Made by a program: the position numbers and the translations under genes | From: Straminergon stramineum | Taxonomy: Eukaryota > Streptophyta > Bryopsida > Hypnales > Calliergonaceae | Assembly (NCBI GenBank): GCA_963920665.1 | Contig: OY987263.1 | Span: 34,956,547 to 35,020,546, forward strand | Direction: 5' to 3' | DNA length: 64,000 bases | The notes under the pieces: model-generated | The model's database searches: none | Told to the model about the DNA's origin: nothing | Seen by the model: only the letters and a program-made list of their open reading frames with translations | Part shown: in pieces, positions 35,953 through 48,172 of the stretch | Layout: each line of letters starts with the position of its first letter | How positions within the stretch are numbered: position 1 is the first letter of the stretch

Positions 35953-36689
35953 GGGTGATTGCAAGAAACACTTCACGTTTTTGGCTCAAAAACCCGACTT
36001 TTGGCCACAAGACTAGCAGTAATACGAACTACTATCAATTTCACGCATTAGACTGCGCCTACGAATCTCAACCATCGATTTTGGGCGCCTACAAATCTTA
36101 ATCATTGATTCAATACTATATAGTACTATGTAGTACTGTAGAAGCCATTGGCAATAGAAAATAGCAGAAAAGGGGTCTATGGACCTTTTTCATTTTTAGT
36201 AATTCAAAAAAATTCAAAAAATTCCTAGAAAAAAAACTATTTTTGTAGACAAGCTTGCTCTCACATTGCACCAAAAATTTCTTCAAATTTTTTTTTACTA
36301 CCCAAAAAATGTATGCAAACAACAGTCACTTTGGCCTCATGTAGACACCTCATGCAAAGTTTTTTTGCAAAAAACTCTTCGTCTCTCATTGGAACACAAG
36401 TACAACTCCAACTTCTCCAATTTGTGGCTTCCAATTTGCATTTTTGGGTACAACTTTGGCTCAAAAAAACCCAAAATGGCCAAGGTAGACACCCAATCGG
36501 GGGAACTTTTAAAATAGTAAATTAATGTTTAAAAAAAACCCCAAAATAAAGAATGTGTGAAACTTTTATGTGTACCTTCATTCCAAATTTCAAGACAAAC
36601 AGACTTACAATGCAAAAGTTATGACAAAAAAACCACATGTCCAAAGGCAAGGGGACAAATAATAGGACAAGTGTTTCTTGCAATCACCC
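35953..36689. mobile_element. 737-bp element with perfect 21-bp inverted ends
   Basis: The left end GGGTGATTGCAAGAAACACT continues to CTT, and the right end is its exact reverse complement. GACT flanks both sides (35949-35952 and 36690-36693), a possible 4-bp target duplication. The interior is AT-rich; the overlapping short frames on both strands carry no recognised domain. Superfamily not assigned: the ends do not match hAT, CACTA or Harbinger consensus as I know them, and no 8-11 bp Mutator duplication is seen. Confidence 0.8.
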
Positions 36690-37495
36690 GACTAAACAAG
36701 AATATAGAATGTCCTTAAAGATTAAATTGTCTCAAGTAGGAGGTCCATGTATGGTTAGGCCTCTAAATATATCCCCTATCTAGGAAAGAGTAATTTGTTA
36801 TTTGTAATGTCTATGACAATCATTGATTAAGTAGGTAGGCTTAAAGGGATAATTTATGGACCTCCTAATTTAGCTAATGTGTTAACCAAATGAGTCCAAA
36901 CGAGAAGTTTCATTGCTTTGGAATTGTCATGGACAGTGTACTGAGATCCATTTATTATAAAGGATTTATGAAAATAATTATAGAATTTTTGTGTTATGCT
37001 TGCAAAGTTCACTATTGCCTACATTGTACATTGATCAAAGCAAAGAAACCTTTATAATTCCCCAATTGTCTGGAGATGCACATACTATTGGCTACAATGT
37101 AAGCCCATAAACCACCAATTCAATGTGACTAGAGTTCTTCAAAAAATCTTTCACTTCCCTTGACCCCCATGATCAAGTATGTGATCAATAGACACAAAAT
37201 TGTGACCCATCACCTCCCGCACTGCAAAGTCGCCTCTCTGTTGCAAACTTACACTAGTCACAAAAAAATAAGTCTTTTCAAAATCTCATTCTTTTGTCCA
37301 AATGCTAAGTGGTACTTTCTTCATTAAGCAAGTTGGACAATATTTGTGTTCTTCAATAACATGCTTGGCAACTTCTTCATATCTTCAAATTTTTCACAAA
37401 GTAGATACACTATTGTTGGTGATCACTCAATCTTGACCACAAACTACTCATTGTAGGCCTTAGAAAACCTAATTGCATAGCTTAACCTAAAGTTC
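36690..37495. other. Intergenic with a dispersed repeat fragment
   Basis: About 36770-36850 repeats a segment near 27415-27500 (CCCTATCTAGGAAAGAGT, then TCTATGAC and TCATTGAT). No gene. Confidence 0.45.
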
Positions 37496-38410
37496 TTTGC
37501 CTATGTTTTCATTTTTAAAAACTCTTAAAATGCCATTTTAATGCAAAGAGATAAGAGGGAACAAAATTTTTTGGTTTTGCAAATTCAAGTGTATGATCTT
37601 GCATAAGATTTTTAAGAGAATATATGCAAAAAAATTTAGAAACCTTGATCACATGGATTTTCACTTGTCAAATAATAGTGTTCAAAGTGAAAAGTAATGT
37701 TTTGGGGGGGGGGACCTTGCCATATTAGGTTTCCAAACTTGAATCATCTTAACTCAATTTTTTGAACTAGAGAGATTCGTGACAGAATATTTTTAAAAAC
37801 TTTGTGCTAGATAATTGAGTTGAGAATATAGGAAAAAAATTTCATGAAAAAACTTTATTTTCATCCTTTAATAAATTGTGAGGTATCTAGAAATATGATG
37901 GAGATTGAATAGAAATCTATATCATTTATAGTACTAAGATGGAATTGAAACATGTCAATTGTAATAGTCAAATTGTCCAAGCAAACAATATTGACCCTAC
38001 ACAACTTCTTCTTTTGAAAATTGTGAAAATTGAGTTCAAAAACATTCAAAAACCAATTCTATAAATAATTTTTTCAAGAATTTCCCACTAAACAAGATGC
38101 TCCATAACCTCTACATCACAAACCCAAATGGGATGAATCATTGAAGCTTTCTAGATAGGCAAAAAGATATTTTATGAGGGTTTTTTTTTTGGGGGGGGGG
38201 GAGTTTTTTTCTTACCTACCTTGAGCTATTTTTAAATTATGTGACATAACTCCTGCTCCTGGACACCAATTAAAGTAAAAATTGCATTCCCTAAATCTAG
38301 TTTATTCTGACATTTTCATAAAAAAAAATTCAAAATATTAGAGTAAAAATCGAAATTATAGAACCTAGTCAAATCCTAAATAGCATTATAGGACAATGGT
38401 CCTTTAGGGG
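37496..38410 (+). mobile_element. TTAA-flanked element, type C copy 1 (915 bp)
   Basis: TTAA at 37492-37495 and 38411-38414; ends CCTAAAGTTC and CCTTTAGGGG. Shares with 48173-49075 and 50658-51550 the left block (CTATGTTTTCA, TGCCATTT, CTTGCA), a central block with TAGAAATATGA/GATTGAA and ATTGTGAAAATTGAGTT-like sequence, then GGATGAATCATTGAAGCTTT and ACCAATTAAAGTAAAAATT near the right. Two G-runs (37704-37713 and 38191-38201) lie inside. No open frame. Confidence 0.8.
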
Positions 38411-38414
38411 TTAA

Positions 38415-41400
38415 TTTTTCAAGCTTTGTAGGGGCATATTCAACAACCTCCACTAGCACCGTTCAAAATTAGGGATCAACATACCCTAGAGGTCAGTTTA
38501 AGATGCAATTACCTCATTGGTTTAAATGGCTTATGACGAGGAAGCTAATAATAGGCAAATCATATAACACTCTTTTAAATTCAATGGGCTCTCAAGGTTT
38601 TAGTGAGCCTTGAGTTGGTTCAAAAATGGTAATACTAATGGAAACATGGTCTAATATGAAAACCAAGAAAAGAATAGAGAAAGAAAAACCACACCACCAA
38701 TTAGACTTGTTGTAGTCTTCTTGTGGTCATTTCCATAAGCTACACATACCAGCATGTTTCAAATAAAGCATAGTTGCCAAAACTAAAATCACTTAATTCC
38801 TCTAGATGTCCATCCCTATTTTTGAATGGAAAATGAACAAGCTAAGTCTCTAAAATGTTGAGTACTACTTAGAAAGATAGCAACAAATTGGAGTTGGAAA
38901 ATACTTTGGGCAATAAATAGGTTCAATCATTTGTTGTAATGTGGAGGCACGAACTTTGTAGAGGGTTTGTTTTTGTTAAGGCTAACTTTCAATTTCACTT
39001 GGGCAATTTTCAATACCATGAATGTCTTTACTTTGTATGTGTCGAATGGATTTAAAATTCACCTAAGTTACAATTGTAAACTCCTACAACCTTCACTTTT
39101 GAAATCTTAAACCATTGTCTAAAGAAAATTGTAGGAGGTTTGATTTTTATTGAACTACAAAAAAAATGCATGCATTGCTTAGATGATGCTTAAATGGAGG
39201 GATAACAATATTTGAGCTTGGTTGATCCAACCTGAAGATTCTATTGTGGCTCAAGATTTAGTAAAGCCTGAAGACAACAATTCAGGATTGTTGGCTAGTA
39301 CTTGGTTGACTCTCATTGGATTGTATCAATTCAATTTTCAGCTCTTAAAAGGTTGAAAGGAATAAAATAAAACCACCAAGGTAACTACACCTAAATGTGT
39401 CCTAATAAGCAATTTAGCATTGTTCCTTTTCTTAAATTGTCTAATTTTTGTTTGGATCTTGTGGAAGTCAAAAGAGTATCATACTTTACCTGCAACTAAG
39501 GCACTTAAGTGCCTAATATTTGATTAAATTCTAAAAATAAGGTTAGGCAAGACTAAAATTGAATTTATGCTATGTAGGCAACCATCCAAAATTGAATAAA
39601 GTATAGGCCTTTGTCCAAGTTTAGACACTTCATTTAATGGTTTCAAAGAGGATAAGAGGTTATTTGTTCATAAAATGCATAAAATATTGAGATAGAATTG
39701 CCATAAATGGCCAACACTTGTTTCCATAGAAGGATATTGTAATTGTTCTTCAATCATTTGTGATATCCAAATATTAGGCAAGATATGGGGATAATTTCTT
39801 AAAAAATTAGGCAAGAATTGTAATAATTATTTTATGTTGAAGGTGCTAGTAAGGTATGGTATTCTAGATTCTTATCATATGTATTTATTGAACACTAAAT
39901 GAATAAACCATGACTTTTCAAGGTGCCGAAAATAAATGTTTCTAAAACCATAGTGGTAAGTTTTAGGAAGGGATCATAATTATGTGCAATTACCTTATAT
40001 GTAGCATAGAAGTTTTGATAAGTTAATGCCTTTGTCTCAATTTTGCCTTCTTATTTCTATGGGGTGCATTTCTAAATGGAAATGTAGACCACCTATACAT
40101 GAAGGCAAAATTGAGATGGGGGTAGTAATAGGTTGGTTTACTTGGTTTAGTAACCGTAGAGCTTATACAACTAGAGGTTTATGAATAGGTACTAAAGATG
40201 CATTAAGGTAACATTACTAAAAATCGTTTGAATAAGGTTTTGAACATGGGTCCTATAATTGGATTTAGTAAAAAATTTGTTGGGTCTTGTTGGTAGTTGA
40301 AAGGGGATTTTAGATTTTCTTTAGAAACTATTTTTAAACATAGTATGAATTAACTATGAATTTTCAAAGTACTGAAAATATATATACCTAAAATTGATCC
40401 TAGACAAGAGTCTATACAAATTGATTCACAAGTCACAATTACATGTGATTGCCTCGCTTTTTATTCTAGTTTTCTTTTGGATTGGACTTAAATTTTTCTG
40501 ATAGATCCTTTGATTCCAATAATAATAATGATTTTAAAAAAAATGATGGTGTGGGATTGTCGAGTTTTAAGGATATTTTTTCCCTTTATTAATGCTTGAA
40601 AGCTAAGGTTGTATTGTTTTAAGCAAAAAAAATAACTCATGGTAGCGAGAAAAAAATAAACACTTGAAAAAAATTTAGAATTTTGATTCACATAAATAAT
40701 ATCTATGTCTCAATGCAAAGCTTTAATTCATTCCATTTAGATTAGTGAAGTAAAAGTCATGAAGAGTCATGTTTTGAGGGCAATCAAATCATCTTCTTAG
40801 AAACATCATGTATAAAATTTGTTATTGAACTCATATTTCACAATTTCCTAAAATCAAACTTTTGTAGGGTATAGAATGTTTTCTATAACAACTTCACAAT
40901 TAGGATCAATGTTTTTTTATTCCATCTAAAAAATATTGATGATTTACTTTTTCATTCTATCTTATACATGCTTCTATTTCAGAAGATATTTTTAAATTTT
41001 TATTTATTTAAATAGTTATCCCAAATCTTCAATTCAATTATCTACCATAGAGATTCCAATCTAACAACTACTTAGTTCAAAAAATTTTAATTAAGAAGAT
41101 TAAAGATATAAAAACCAAGTATGATAACTTGCTAATAATAAAATTTATCATCACGTTGAACAATAATATTTTATAATCTTTGTATCAAAGTTTTAAGAAA
41201 ATTTCCACATATTCCAACTCGAGTCTTATGCAAGATCCCATACTTGCATATGCAAAAAAAAATTCTTTCATTGCAGCTCTTTGTACTAGAAATGATAGTT
41301 TGAAGGGTTCTTTGGGTGTAATGTAGTATTGGAATTTTGACCTTGTTAGGATGTTGAGGCTAGAAAGTATCCAATGGATGACTTTCAAGGTTACTAAAGA

Positions 41401-42779
41401 GATGAAAAATATAGCTAGGGCTTGATAATCAATCATTTTTTATTAATCAACTTGGTGATAGGTCTCATCAAGTGGATGCATGGTTTGGTGTTTGAATATT
41501 GGCACACGTTGATTTACTAATCAACCATCTAATGAGAGCCTTCATAAGTGATTGAGTCTTCATAAGTATTTTCCTTTTTTTTGGAAAACAATCAAAACAT
41601 GTCCACTTAGAACTTCAAATATACTATGCAAAGAAAAGAAAAGAAAATTAATAAAAGTGAAATACATAAGAAAATGACTTCCAAAGACTAGACCTAATTT
41701 CCACTCTATAAAAGTCCATAACCATATGAAATACAACAATGTTGATACCAAATAATTCATTTTTAGATAATAATGTTTTCATTTACTCTTAAATTAGTCA
41801 CTATAAACCATTTCTATGTGTTTATGTTTAAAAAAAGTCCACATAATATATGAAATTGAATTGTTGTGACAATTCATTCATTTGTCATTAAGAGTCTATA
41901 AATCAATATTGATAGACATTGGTTGTCAAAAAAATACAAAGATGTCTTTGTAATCAAGCTCTTATGTTTTTTGCCCAAAATAATATGAGGAACTATAATA
42001 CTTTGTATGATATTCACTTTGGAATACAAACCCCTCTCTAAATCAACCTTGTGACATGATTACTAAGACACCAAAGCATGGATCTTCTCCATTCTTTACA
42101 ATTATCTAATAAATATTCAAAATTATTGCTAATTATTGCCTATAAAGATGGTCTATTGTATTGGTTTAAATACCATTTGCACTAGAATAAACTTGAGATT
42201 AAATTCATTTGAACCCCTAAATGTACTTGAAGTCATGAATGGCTCCTAGATGATTTTAGATGCAAATTTCTATATCAAGGATTGAAAATTTTCATCCAAA
42301 TTTTTTGTCTTGAGAGTTCTATGAATGTGTCTCCAATGGATGGTGGTGGAAATTCCCACATCGAGGTATTCTTGATTTCTCCAAATAAGTAGATTCTAAA
42401 AAAATAAATGACAAAAGATGCTCGTTTTCATTAGTGTATTTTTGACAACTTGTACATCATTGATTTTGATTTTGATTTTGAAATTTAAATTATTATTTAT
42501 GAATGAAATTTCAAATATTGAAGTTAAGTTTAGAAAGTCTAGGTTCAATTGCAATTTGTAAATTTGTAAAATTCCTAAAATTGAATATATTACAATATGA
42601 ACTTTGGGCTTGTAACCACGATCTATTGATGTTCAAATTCTAGAATGGGACAAAATTTTTGTCTACATCATGATGTTTGAATCTATAAATTATATAAAAT
42701 ATAGAGCAATGGTGAATTTTTCATTTCTTAAATTTTTGTTTTTGCATTTGATATGAGTTTCTTTCTTGTATTTTTTAGA
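38415..42779. other. Long AT-rich intergenic stretch
   Basis: No reading frame above about 83 codons and no domain recognised. Apart from the dispersed-repeat copy at 39480-39790, GAATTAACTATGAATTTTCA near 40346 recurs near 61735. Nothing else can be assigned. Confidence 0.45.
39480..39790 (+). repeat. Dispersed repeat, copy 2 (first copy near 3110)
   Basis: Direct-orientation match to 3110-3425, including AAGTGCCTAATATTTGATTA, GGTTATTTGTTCATAA, CATAAATGGCCAACA and CCAAATATTAGGCAAGATA. Confidence 0.7.
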
Positions 42780-43190
42780 GATTCATATTAACTAGTTTGC
42801 CCTTTGCTATTGCCATAGTATAATATAAAAAAAGAAGAAATGGAATTTTCTAATTTTTTAATTCATAAAAACTTTGAAATTCAATATCTTTTCTTTTGCA
42901 ATTCAAAATGCCACAAAACAAAGCCCACACACCCTTTCTTGCTAAGGGCTTTTTAATTGTACCAAGATCATGACCAATTGACACTCAATCCGATGATACA
43001 TAATTTAGCATAATTTAATGTCCTAAATAACTCAAAAAATCCATAACTTTCACATCGTAGGTCTCCATGCCATTAAACAAAGACTATATACCCCTCCTCG
43101 TTAAGGGCTTTCCAATGGGACCAAGAACATGATTGGGGGATGGGCGGTTCAGGAGATCTGAATGTAACAAACAAAACAAACAACATGATT
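42780..43190 (-). repeat. Repeat family R1, two diverged units on the minus strand
   Basis: The reverse complement reads the R1 order: TTGTTTGTTTTGTTTGTTAC, AGATCTCCTGAAC, GGAAAGCCCTTAACGAGGAG, GTCTTTGTTT and GTGAAAGTTAT, followed by a second partial unit with AAAAAGCCCTTAGCAAG, GGGCTTTGTTTTGTGGCATT and ATTGAATTTCAAAGTTTTTA. Confidence 0.75.
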
Positions 43191-43652
43191 TAAAGTATAC
43201 AATTTTAAAATTCCATCATAGATCTCAAAATTTTAGGACATGTAGAAGACATATGTCTTCATTTTAAGGAATAATTAATAGAAAATTTTGTTCATATGTA
43301 GTGAAAAATTAGAGTATATAGAGCAAGGATTATTGAGGTTGAGTACACGGTCTTGAGATGTATCCTACAATGCTTAAAAAATACTTTAGTTGGACTTTCA
43401 TATTTCCTAAGCTAGCATTCAATAACTTTGAGTCTAATCAACATTCTTTTATGTATGATTTTTTGCCAATTGGCTTCTACCAAAAGACATTGAGTATTTT
43501 GGGTGAAGGATTTTTTAATTTATTTTCCAGTCAAAATAGCTAGATTATTGCTATTTTTCTTAAGACTAATAGACAAATTTTATCTAAGTATTACCTATTA
43601 TTCAAAAAGATGTCACCCAAGTATCACCCCAAGTATTATATCTATATCTTAA

Positions 43653-44234
43653 CCCCTAAAGGACAATTGTCTGTTGAACGGACAATTGAAAATTTGAGTA
43701 GGTTCCTATGAAGTCAATTTTGGTCGGATGTTCTTCAAATTTTGACACAAGATGTGAAAATGTCCCCCCCTCTAAGTGGGAAATTCATATTTTTTCCAAT
43801 CAGGTGCCCAGATCAAAAGTCATGATGCCCTAAACTTTTCTGGCAGCTCGGACAACTTCGAGTAGCATGTTCAAAACTCCTCTTCTACTTCTGAAATGTG
43901 GTAGGTATGTTAAGTACATGATACAAGATGAAAATGTCCAAAAAATAACCATGTGCACTGTAAAAATCTCACTTTATGAGGAGTTAAAGGTTGTTGGCTC
44001 TATCAAGCAAGGTTGGAAAAAAAAACTTTTTCTTCTAACTTCAAACATTATAATTTTTCAATCCACGAGGTCAAAGTTTCTGAAATTTTTTCCACACATT
44101 CCCATAGTAATCTAGTACAAATTTGTACGGTTGAATTTTCGAAAAAAACTTAATTTTTTCATTTTTTCCTCACTGCCCTAAAAAATGGCAGTTTTTCACA
44201 ATTTCTGCCCGAAATATGCCTCAGGTGGTAGGGG
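43653..44234 (-). mobile_element. TTAA-flanked miniature element, type B copy 2 (inverted)
   Basis: Exact TTAA at 43649-43652 and 44235-44238; ends CCCCTAAAGG and GTAGGGG. Reverse-orientation copy of the type B interior, clearly similar to 60994-61581. A subterminal CAATTGTCC motif occurs twice near the left end (43663-43690). An 82-codon frame inside is an accident of the repeat. Confidence 0.85.
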
Positions 44235-44238
44235 TTAA

Positions 44239-44475
44239 ATGAGGTTGTTTGTTTTGTTTGTTATGGTGAAATCTCCAAAAGTTTACATCCCCAGTCGCAT
44301 TCTTAGTACCATTGGAAAGCTCTTTGCAAGGAGGGTTGCACGGACTTTGTTTACAGGCGTTCCAACTCATGGCAAAAAAAGATATTAAATTTCAAAAAAA
44401 TTATGAATTAAAAAATTAGAAAATTACTTTCACATTTATTTTGGTTGTGGCAACCTCACAGGACACACTAAGTTA
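44239..44475 (+). repeat. Repeat family R1, single unit
   Basis: Begins right after the TTAA of the preceding element with GAGGTTGTTTGTTTTGTTTG, then GAAATCTCC, CATTGGAAAGCTCTTTGCAA, GGAGGGTTGCACGGACTTTG and a tail with GGACACACTAAG. Confidence 0.75.
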
Positions 44476-44663
44476 GTGAGTATTGAGGACTGAATAGCTG
44501 TAACTGTCTTCTTCTCCCCAAATGATAAAATAAAAATAAAAATCACTGAATGTGATACAATAGTGGTACTACTACTACGGTACTACTAGTCAATCATATC
44601 ATTTGCAGGCTCTTTACCTCTTTCCAACCAAGCAAGGAAGCCCCTAGAAAGTTCCAAGTTCCC

Positions 44664-44887
44664 ACATTTGGCTTCGGTCATCACTGGTAGCGTCTAGGAT
44701 TAGTGACTCACTTAGTTGGAGCAGGAGGGGACCACCCCCCTGCTTATTTTGCTAACTTCCTTCTCTTGCCTTTTTTCTTTTTGTTCTGTACTTTGTTTCT
44801 CTTCTTTTTGACCAGCCTTTCAGCTTGGCTGTTGTACCGGTTCCTTTTAATGACAGTGGGTTCTCCCATTTGTTTCAACCAAAAAAA
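44664..44887 (+). mobile_element. Retroposon with poly(A) tail and 16-bp target-site duplication
   Basis: AAAGTTCCAAGTTCCC occurs at 44648-44663 and again at 44888-44903. The 224-nt insert ends in an A tract (44881-44890, partly shared with the duplication). The insert has a pyrimidine-rich middle and an ending GTACCGGTTCCTTTTAATGA that resembles plant L1-type LINE 3' tails. It may be a 5'-truncated LINE or a LINE-tailed SINE; no clear Pol III B box was found. Confidence 0.8.
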
Positions 44888-45219
44888 AAAGTTCCAAGTT
44901 CCCCAAGATATGGAGTATGCTGCATTTTGTGATAAATAAAACCAGTTTCATAATCATTAGGTTGGGCCACACTATATTCATTATTTTTTGAAAAATCCTA
45001 AACCACTTGAAAAAAATAAAAATAAAATTGAAATTTAAAAAAATCATACACCACCCAAATAGACTTACAAAAATTCAGTCTCAAATTCAGTTGCAGGTTG
45101 TAGACTGTAATATAGCTGTCAACTTTGCCTTCCCCCTCTTCCTTTGGGATATTTATTCACTATCTGACCTATGATTTGGATGCTTACCAACTCCCTTACA
45201 ACCTCATGATAATGTAACA

Positions 45220-45380
45220 CAGGAGTTCAGGGACCCCCCGGAGGCCTGGACCCTGGACCCCTGGACCCTGGGTCGGCCTGCTCAAGGGGTGAAGTTACAA
45301 CGATGCGTCCTTGTTTCGTCGACCATCAAGAGTGTCGCCATCCAACCACATGAAAGACCGGACAGACGCTCAACTTAACC
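45220..45380. other. GC-rich patch, unidentified
   Basis: A block far richer in GC than its surroundings, with a short repeat GGACCCTGGACCCCTGGACC at about 45249. No frame and no recognised domain; it may be the remnant of an inserted sequence. Confidence 0.4.
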
Positions 45381-45710
45381 TTATTACTGTACATGAAAAC
45401 GTATGATGGGAAATATTAAGCTGCATCAAATCATTGAGCTTTTAAAAAAAATTGTACGTCAACTTGTCAAATCACCACAAGGATGAAAACCTTTATTTTT
45501 GAATGTGCTGAACTTTATGGGACTCAGTGGGTGTACATTCAACAGTAAATATACTTAGTACCAAGGATTACTATGATTTATGAGGATAGTTTCTTCTTAC
45601 AAATTGAGTGAGGGTTTGAATTAAGGTAGCCAGGAAAATATTGGAGTGTTTTGTGGCCCCAAAATTGGCTTTGATATACTTGTACCTGAAGCAAGGCTAA
45701 ACTTCCATAC

Positions 45711-45790
45711 CTTAAGTTAGGTTGTTTGTTTTGTTTTGTTTGTTTGCTAGGTTGAGATCTCATGTACCATGCGTTGCCCACTCGCGCACT
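45711..45790 (+). repeat. Repeat family R1, 5' fragment
   Basis: CCTTAAGTTAGGTTGTTTGT followed by GTTGAGATCTC and CGCGCACTTGGCAC, then similarity stops. Confidence 0.7.
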
Positions 45791-45984
45791 TGGCACTCCA
45801 AAATAGACAACTATGGAGAAATCACGACCTATGGAATTACCTACTCGCCTCTATTACAATGCAAACAATTTTTAATGTGATCATGAGACTATGCGAGACA
45901 CATCACATATAATTTAGAATAAAAATTCTATGATTATGTACTTATTCCCTACAAGAACATGTGTGATTTTGAACATAAATTGTC

Positions 45985-46345
45985 AAAGGACCACCATTTT
46001 TTTTGCATTGTCCAAAATTTTAAAAAAAAAAATTTTTTTTTAACTTAAACCCTACAACAATGTAGTAGACTACTATGAAAATGTGTGGGAAAAATTTCAA
46101 ACCATTTGATTGCGTGGATTGAAAGATTATCACTAGTAGAATAACAAGTTTGAAATGACTGCCCACAATGACTAAAAAGTGACCACAATGACTCATTTAT
46201 AGTCATTGTGGACAATTTATAGTCATTTAGGATAGTCATTGAGAGCCATTTTCTACTAGTGCATAATATTTGAAGTTAAAAGAAAATATTTGTTTTTTCA
46301 AACTTGTCCATTAGGATTAGTAGAGTTTGACTTTTCTTGAAATGA
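45985..46345 (+). mobile_element. Relic of a type B TTAA element, interrupted by a CACTA-type insert
   Basis: Matches the type B interior in the plus orientation: TAGTAGACTACTATGAAAAT, GTGTGGGAAAAATTTCA, GGATTGAAAGATTAT, then after the insert AATATTTGAAGTTAAAAGAA. Both termini are lost or too diverged to place. Confidence 0.65.
46131..46261. mobile_element. 131-bp CACTA-type foldback element nested in a type B relic
   Basis: Ends CACTAGTAGAA and TTCTACTAGTG are exact inverted matches for 11 nt. Flanks TAT (46128-46130) and CAT (46262-46264) fit a 3-bp target duplication with one change. Removing insert and one TAT restores the type B sequence GATTATAATATTTGAAG. The interior has repeated AGTCATT motifs on both strands. 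Confidence 0.85.
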
Positions 46346-47964
46346 GATTTTTGCACTAGATTTAGTTTTTAATATTTTTACATACAATATCATTTTAGTT
46401 ATGTGGATGCCAAATTGCAGATGGAGATGGAGAATTTAGCAAAATTGCATGAACTACCTGAATTTTTTTAGCAATATAACTTTTGGATCCAAATCTAGAA
46501 GGAATTTCTTTTACTCATTCCATTCTAAGGAGTGAGGGAAAAGATTTGAGAAATTTCGTTTTGCAAGTGTTGCCTTTGCAAAAAATTGTGTTTCTTTACA
46601 CAATTATCACAATTTTTTGAACAAAAACGTATATAGGGTTCAGGTGGGTTTCTACAACATTTTCACCATTGAGATTGGTTTGTTTCAATACCATGTTAGA
46701 TTTATTTGCAATATAGTTTTTTCTATTATCTTATTCATCCTTAGCTACAATGATTATTTAAAGGATGAAAATGAAGTTTTTTCTCTAGAATTTCTTAATA
46801 TGGAAATAGACTACCAACTCAATTTTCTAACCTCATAACAAATTCTTTAAGTTTAAGAAAAAACTACACCTTTAGGATTGATAAAAAGGCATATTCTATT
46901 ACTTTAACCCTTGAATGCCAAGCCCAACACCGGGGGGGGGGGGCTAGAGAATCTTTGAATTTGAAGGAGCTTCACAAAGTTGTTTGGTATTAAGCTAGAT
47001 TGATCAATTCAACAAAAGGCAAGGTATTCAATGGACAAATGTGCTTGCTAGAAATGGAGGAAGAAATGTGATTCATTAGAGAGCTATACTTACAAAAGTT
47101 TTTCTTTCTTGTTTTTTGAGCCTTGACCAAGGACTTTTTGCTTTGATTGTCCAATCATGTAGTTTCTATCTTCTTTTGTTTTTAGTTTCCCCATGCCTAC
47201 ACTTGGAGGAGATTTTTGATTCTCTATAGACTACCTTGTAGGCAAGTAAACAATGTATAAGGGTAAAATATTACAATCCTAGAGATGCTAAAGAATTAGG
47301 GCTTGAAAATTAATGGAGAAGTAGACATTCAAATTAAGTTCAAGATCCTACAATTAGAAGATGCAAAAGAAATTATAAATTTGATATTCTACCTTGTTTT
47401 CAACATATGTTGTTTTATGGGGATTTTGCTCAAAAAACCCAAAAGAACCTTAGGGGCTTCTAATTGCAAATTTTGTCATTCATACTAAAGTATTTGTTCT
47501 TGAATATCTTTGGAATGACAATTTGGAGTGAAGCTCAAAAGTTTTGTCCTCTAAAGAAGGCTCATAGGACTAGGGTATATGTAGAAACAAAAGGTTCCAA
47601 TTTCTTTTTGATATTGGCCAAAATCTAAGGTTAATACACCTTATTGCAATGCCTATGTACCTAATTGCATCAAAATGCATACCCCAAGTTCATTTCAAAA
47701 TCAAAATCTAGTGTTGTCATCTTTCTCTCCAACATGTGGTACAACTTTTTTAAGACAAGAATGACCATCTTGGATTTTTAAATATATTTCATATTTGATA
47801 CAAATTTTAATTCAAAAATCCTGAAATTTTTAGGACTTATAAAAAACATGTAATTCCATCTCTAAATAAGAAATACAAAAGATTCTATCCATACAAAGTT
47901 TCAGGATGGGAGCATATCGAGAGAGGAACTTCAATGTTTCAACAAGTGGTCATAGGCCCGTGTG
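46346..47964. other. Intergenic, no gene seen
   Basis: AT-rich. A TTAACCCTTGAATG sequence at about 46903 resembles a TTAA-element left end but no matching right end was found. A 12-nt G-run lies at 46932-46943. Frames of 61-73 codons here have no recognised domain. Confidence 0.4.
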
Positions 47965-47968
47965 TTAA

Positions 47969-48168
47969 CCCTTGAACAATGTTGCGGATGTTTATTATAA
48001 GATGGATGACAAGGAATCTTACTTTGTAAGACAAAAGTGTAGATATTCATCTTTGGAATTTCAGGTGAAATGGGGTGGTCTTTCACAATAGTTTGACCTT
48101 CAATGAGGGTTTTTTAAGTAGATGATTCACACTGTACCCCAAAGGATGATTTCCATGCGTGGTATCCT
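47969..48168 (+). mobile_element. Type D element, copy 3, abutting a type C element
   Basis: TTAA at 47965-47968; left end CCCTTGAACAATGTTGCGGA. The interior matches type D (GACAAAAGTGTAGATATTCA, GGTCTTTCACAATAGTTTGA, GATGATTTCCATG). The right end appears shortened and runs into the TTAA at 48169-48172 that opens the next element. Confidence 0.7.
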
Positions 48169-48172
48169 TTAA

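Noticed and set aside
36116..36525. Overlapping frames of 67-83 codons on both strands
   Set aside because: They lie within the 737-bp inverted-end element and mirror each other; no domain is recognisable.
43867..44115. An 82-codon frame inside the 43653 element
   Set aside because: Other copies of the same element do not keep it open, so it is not a conserved product.
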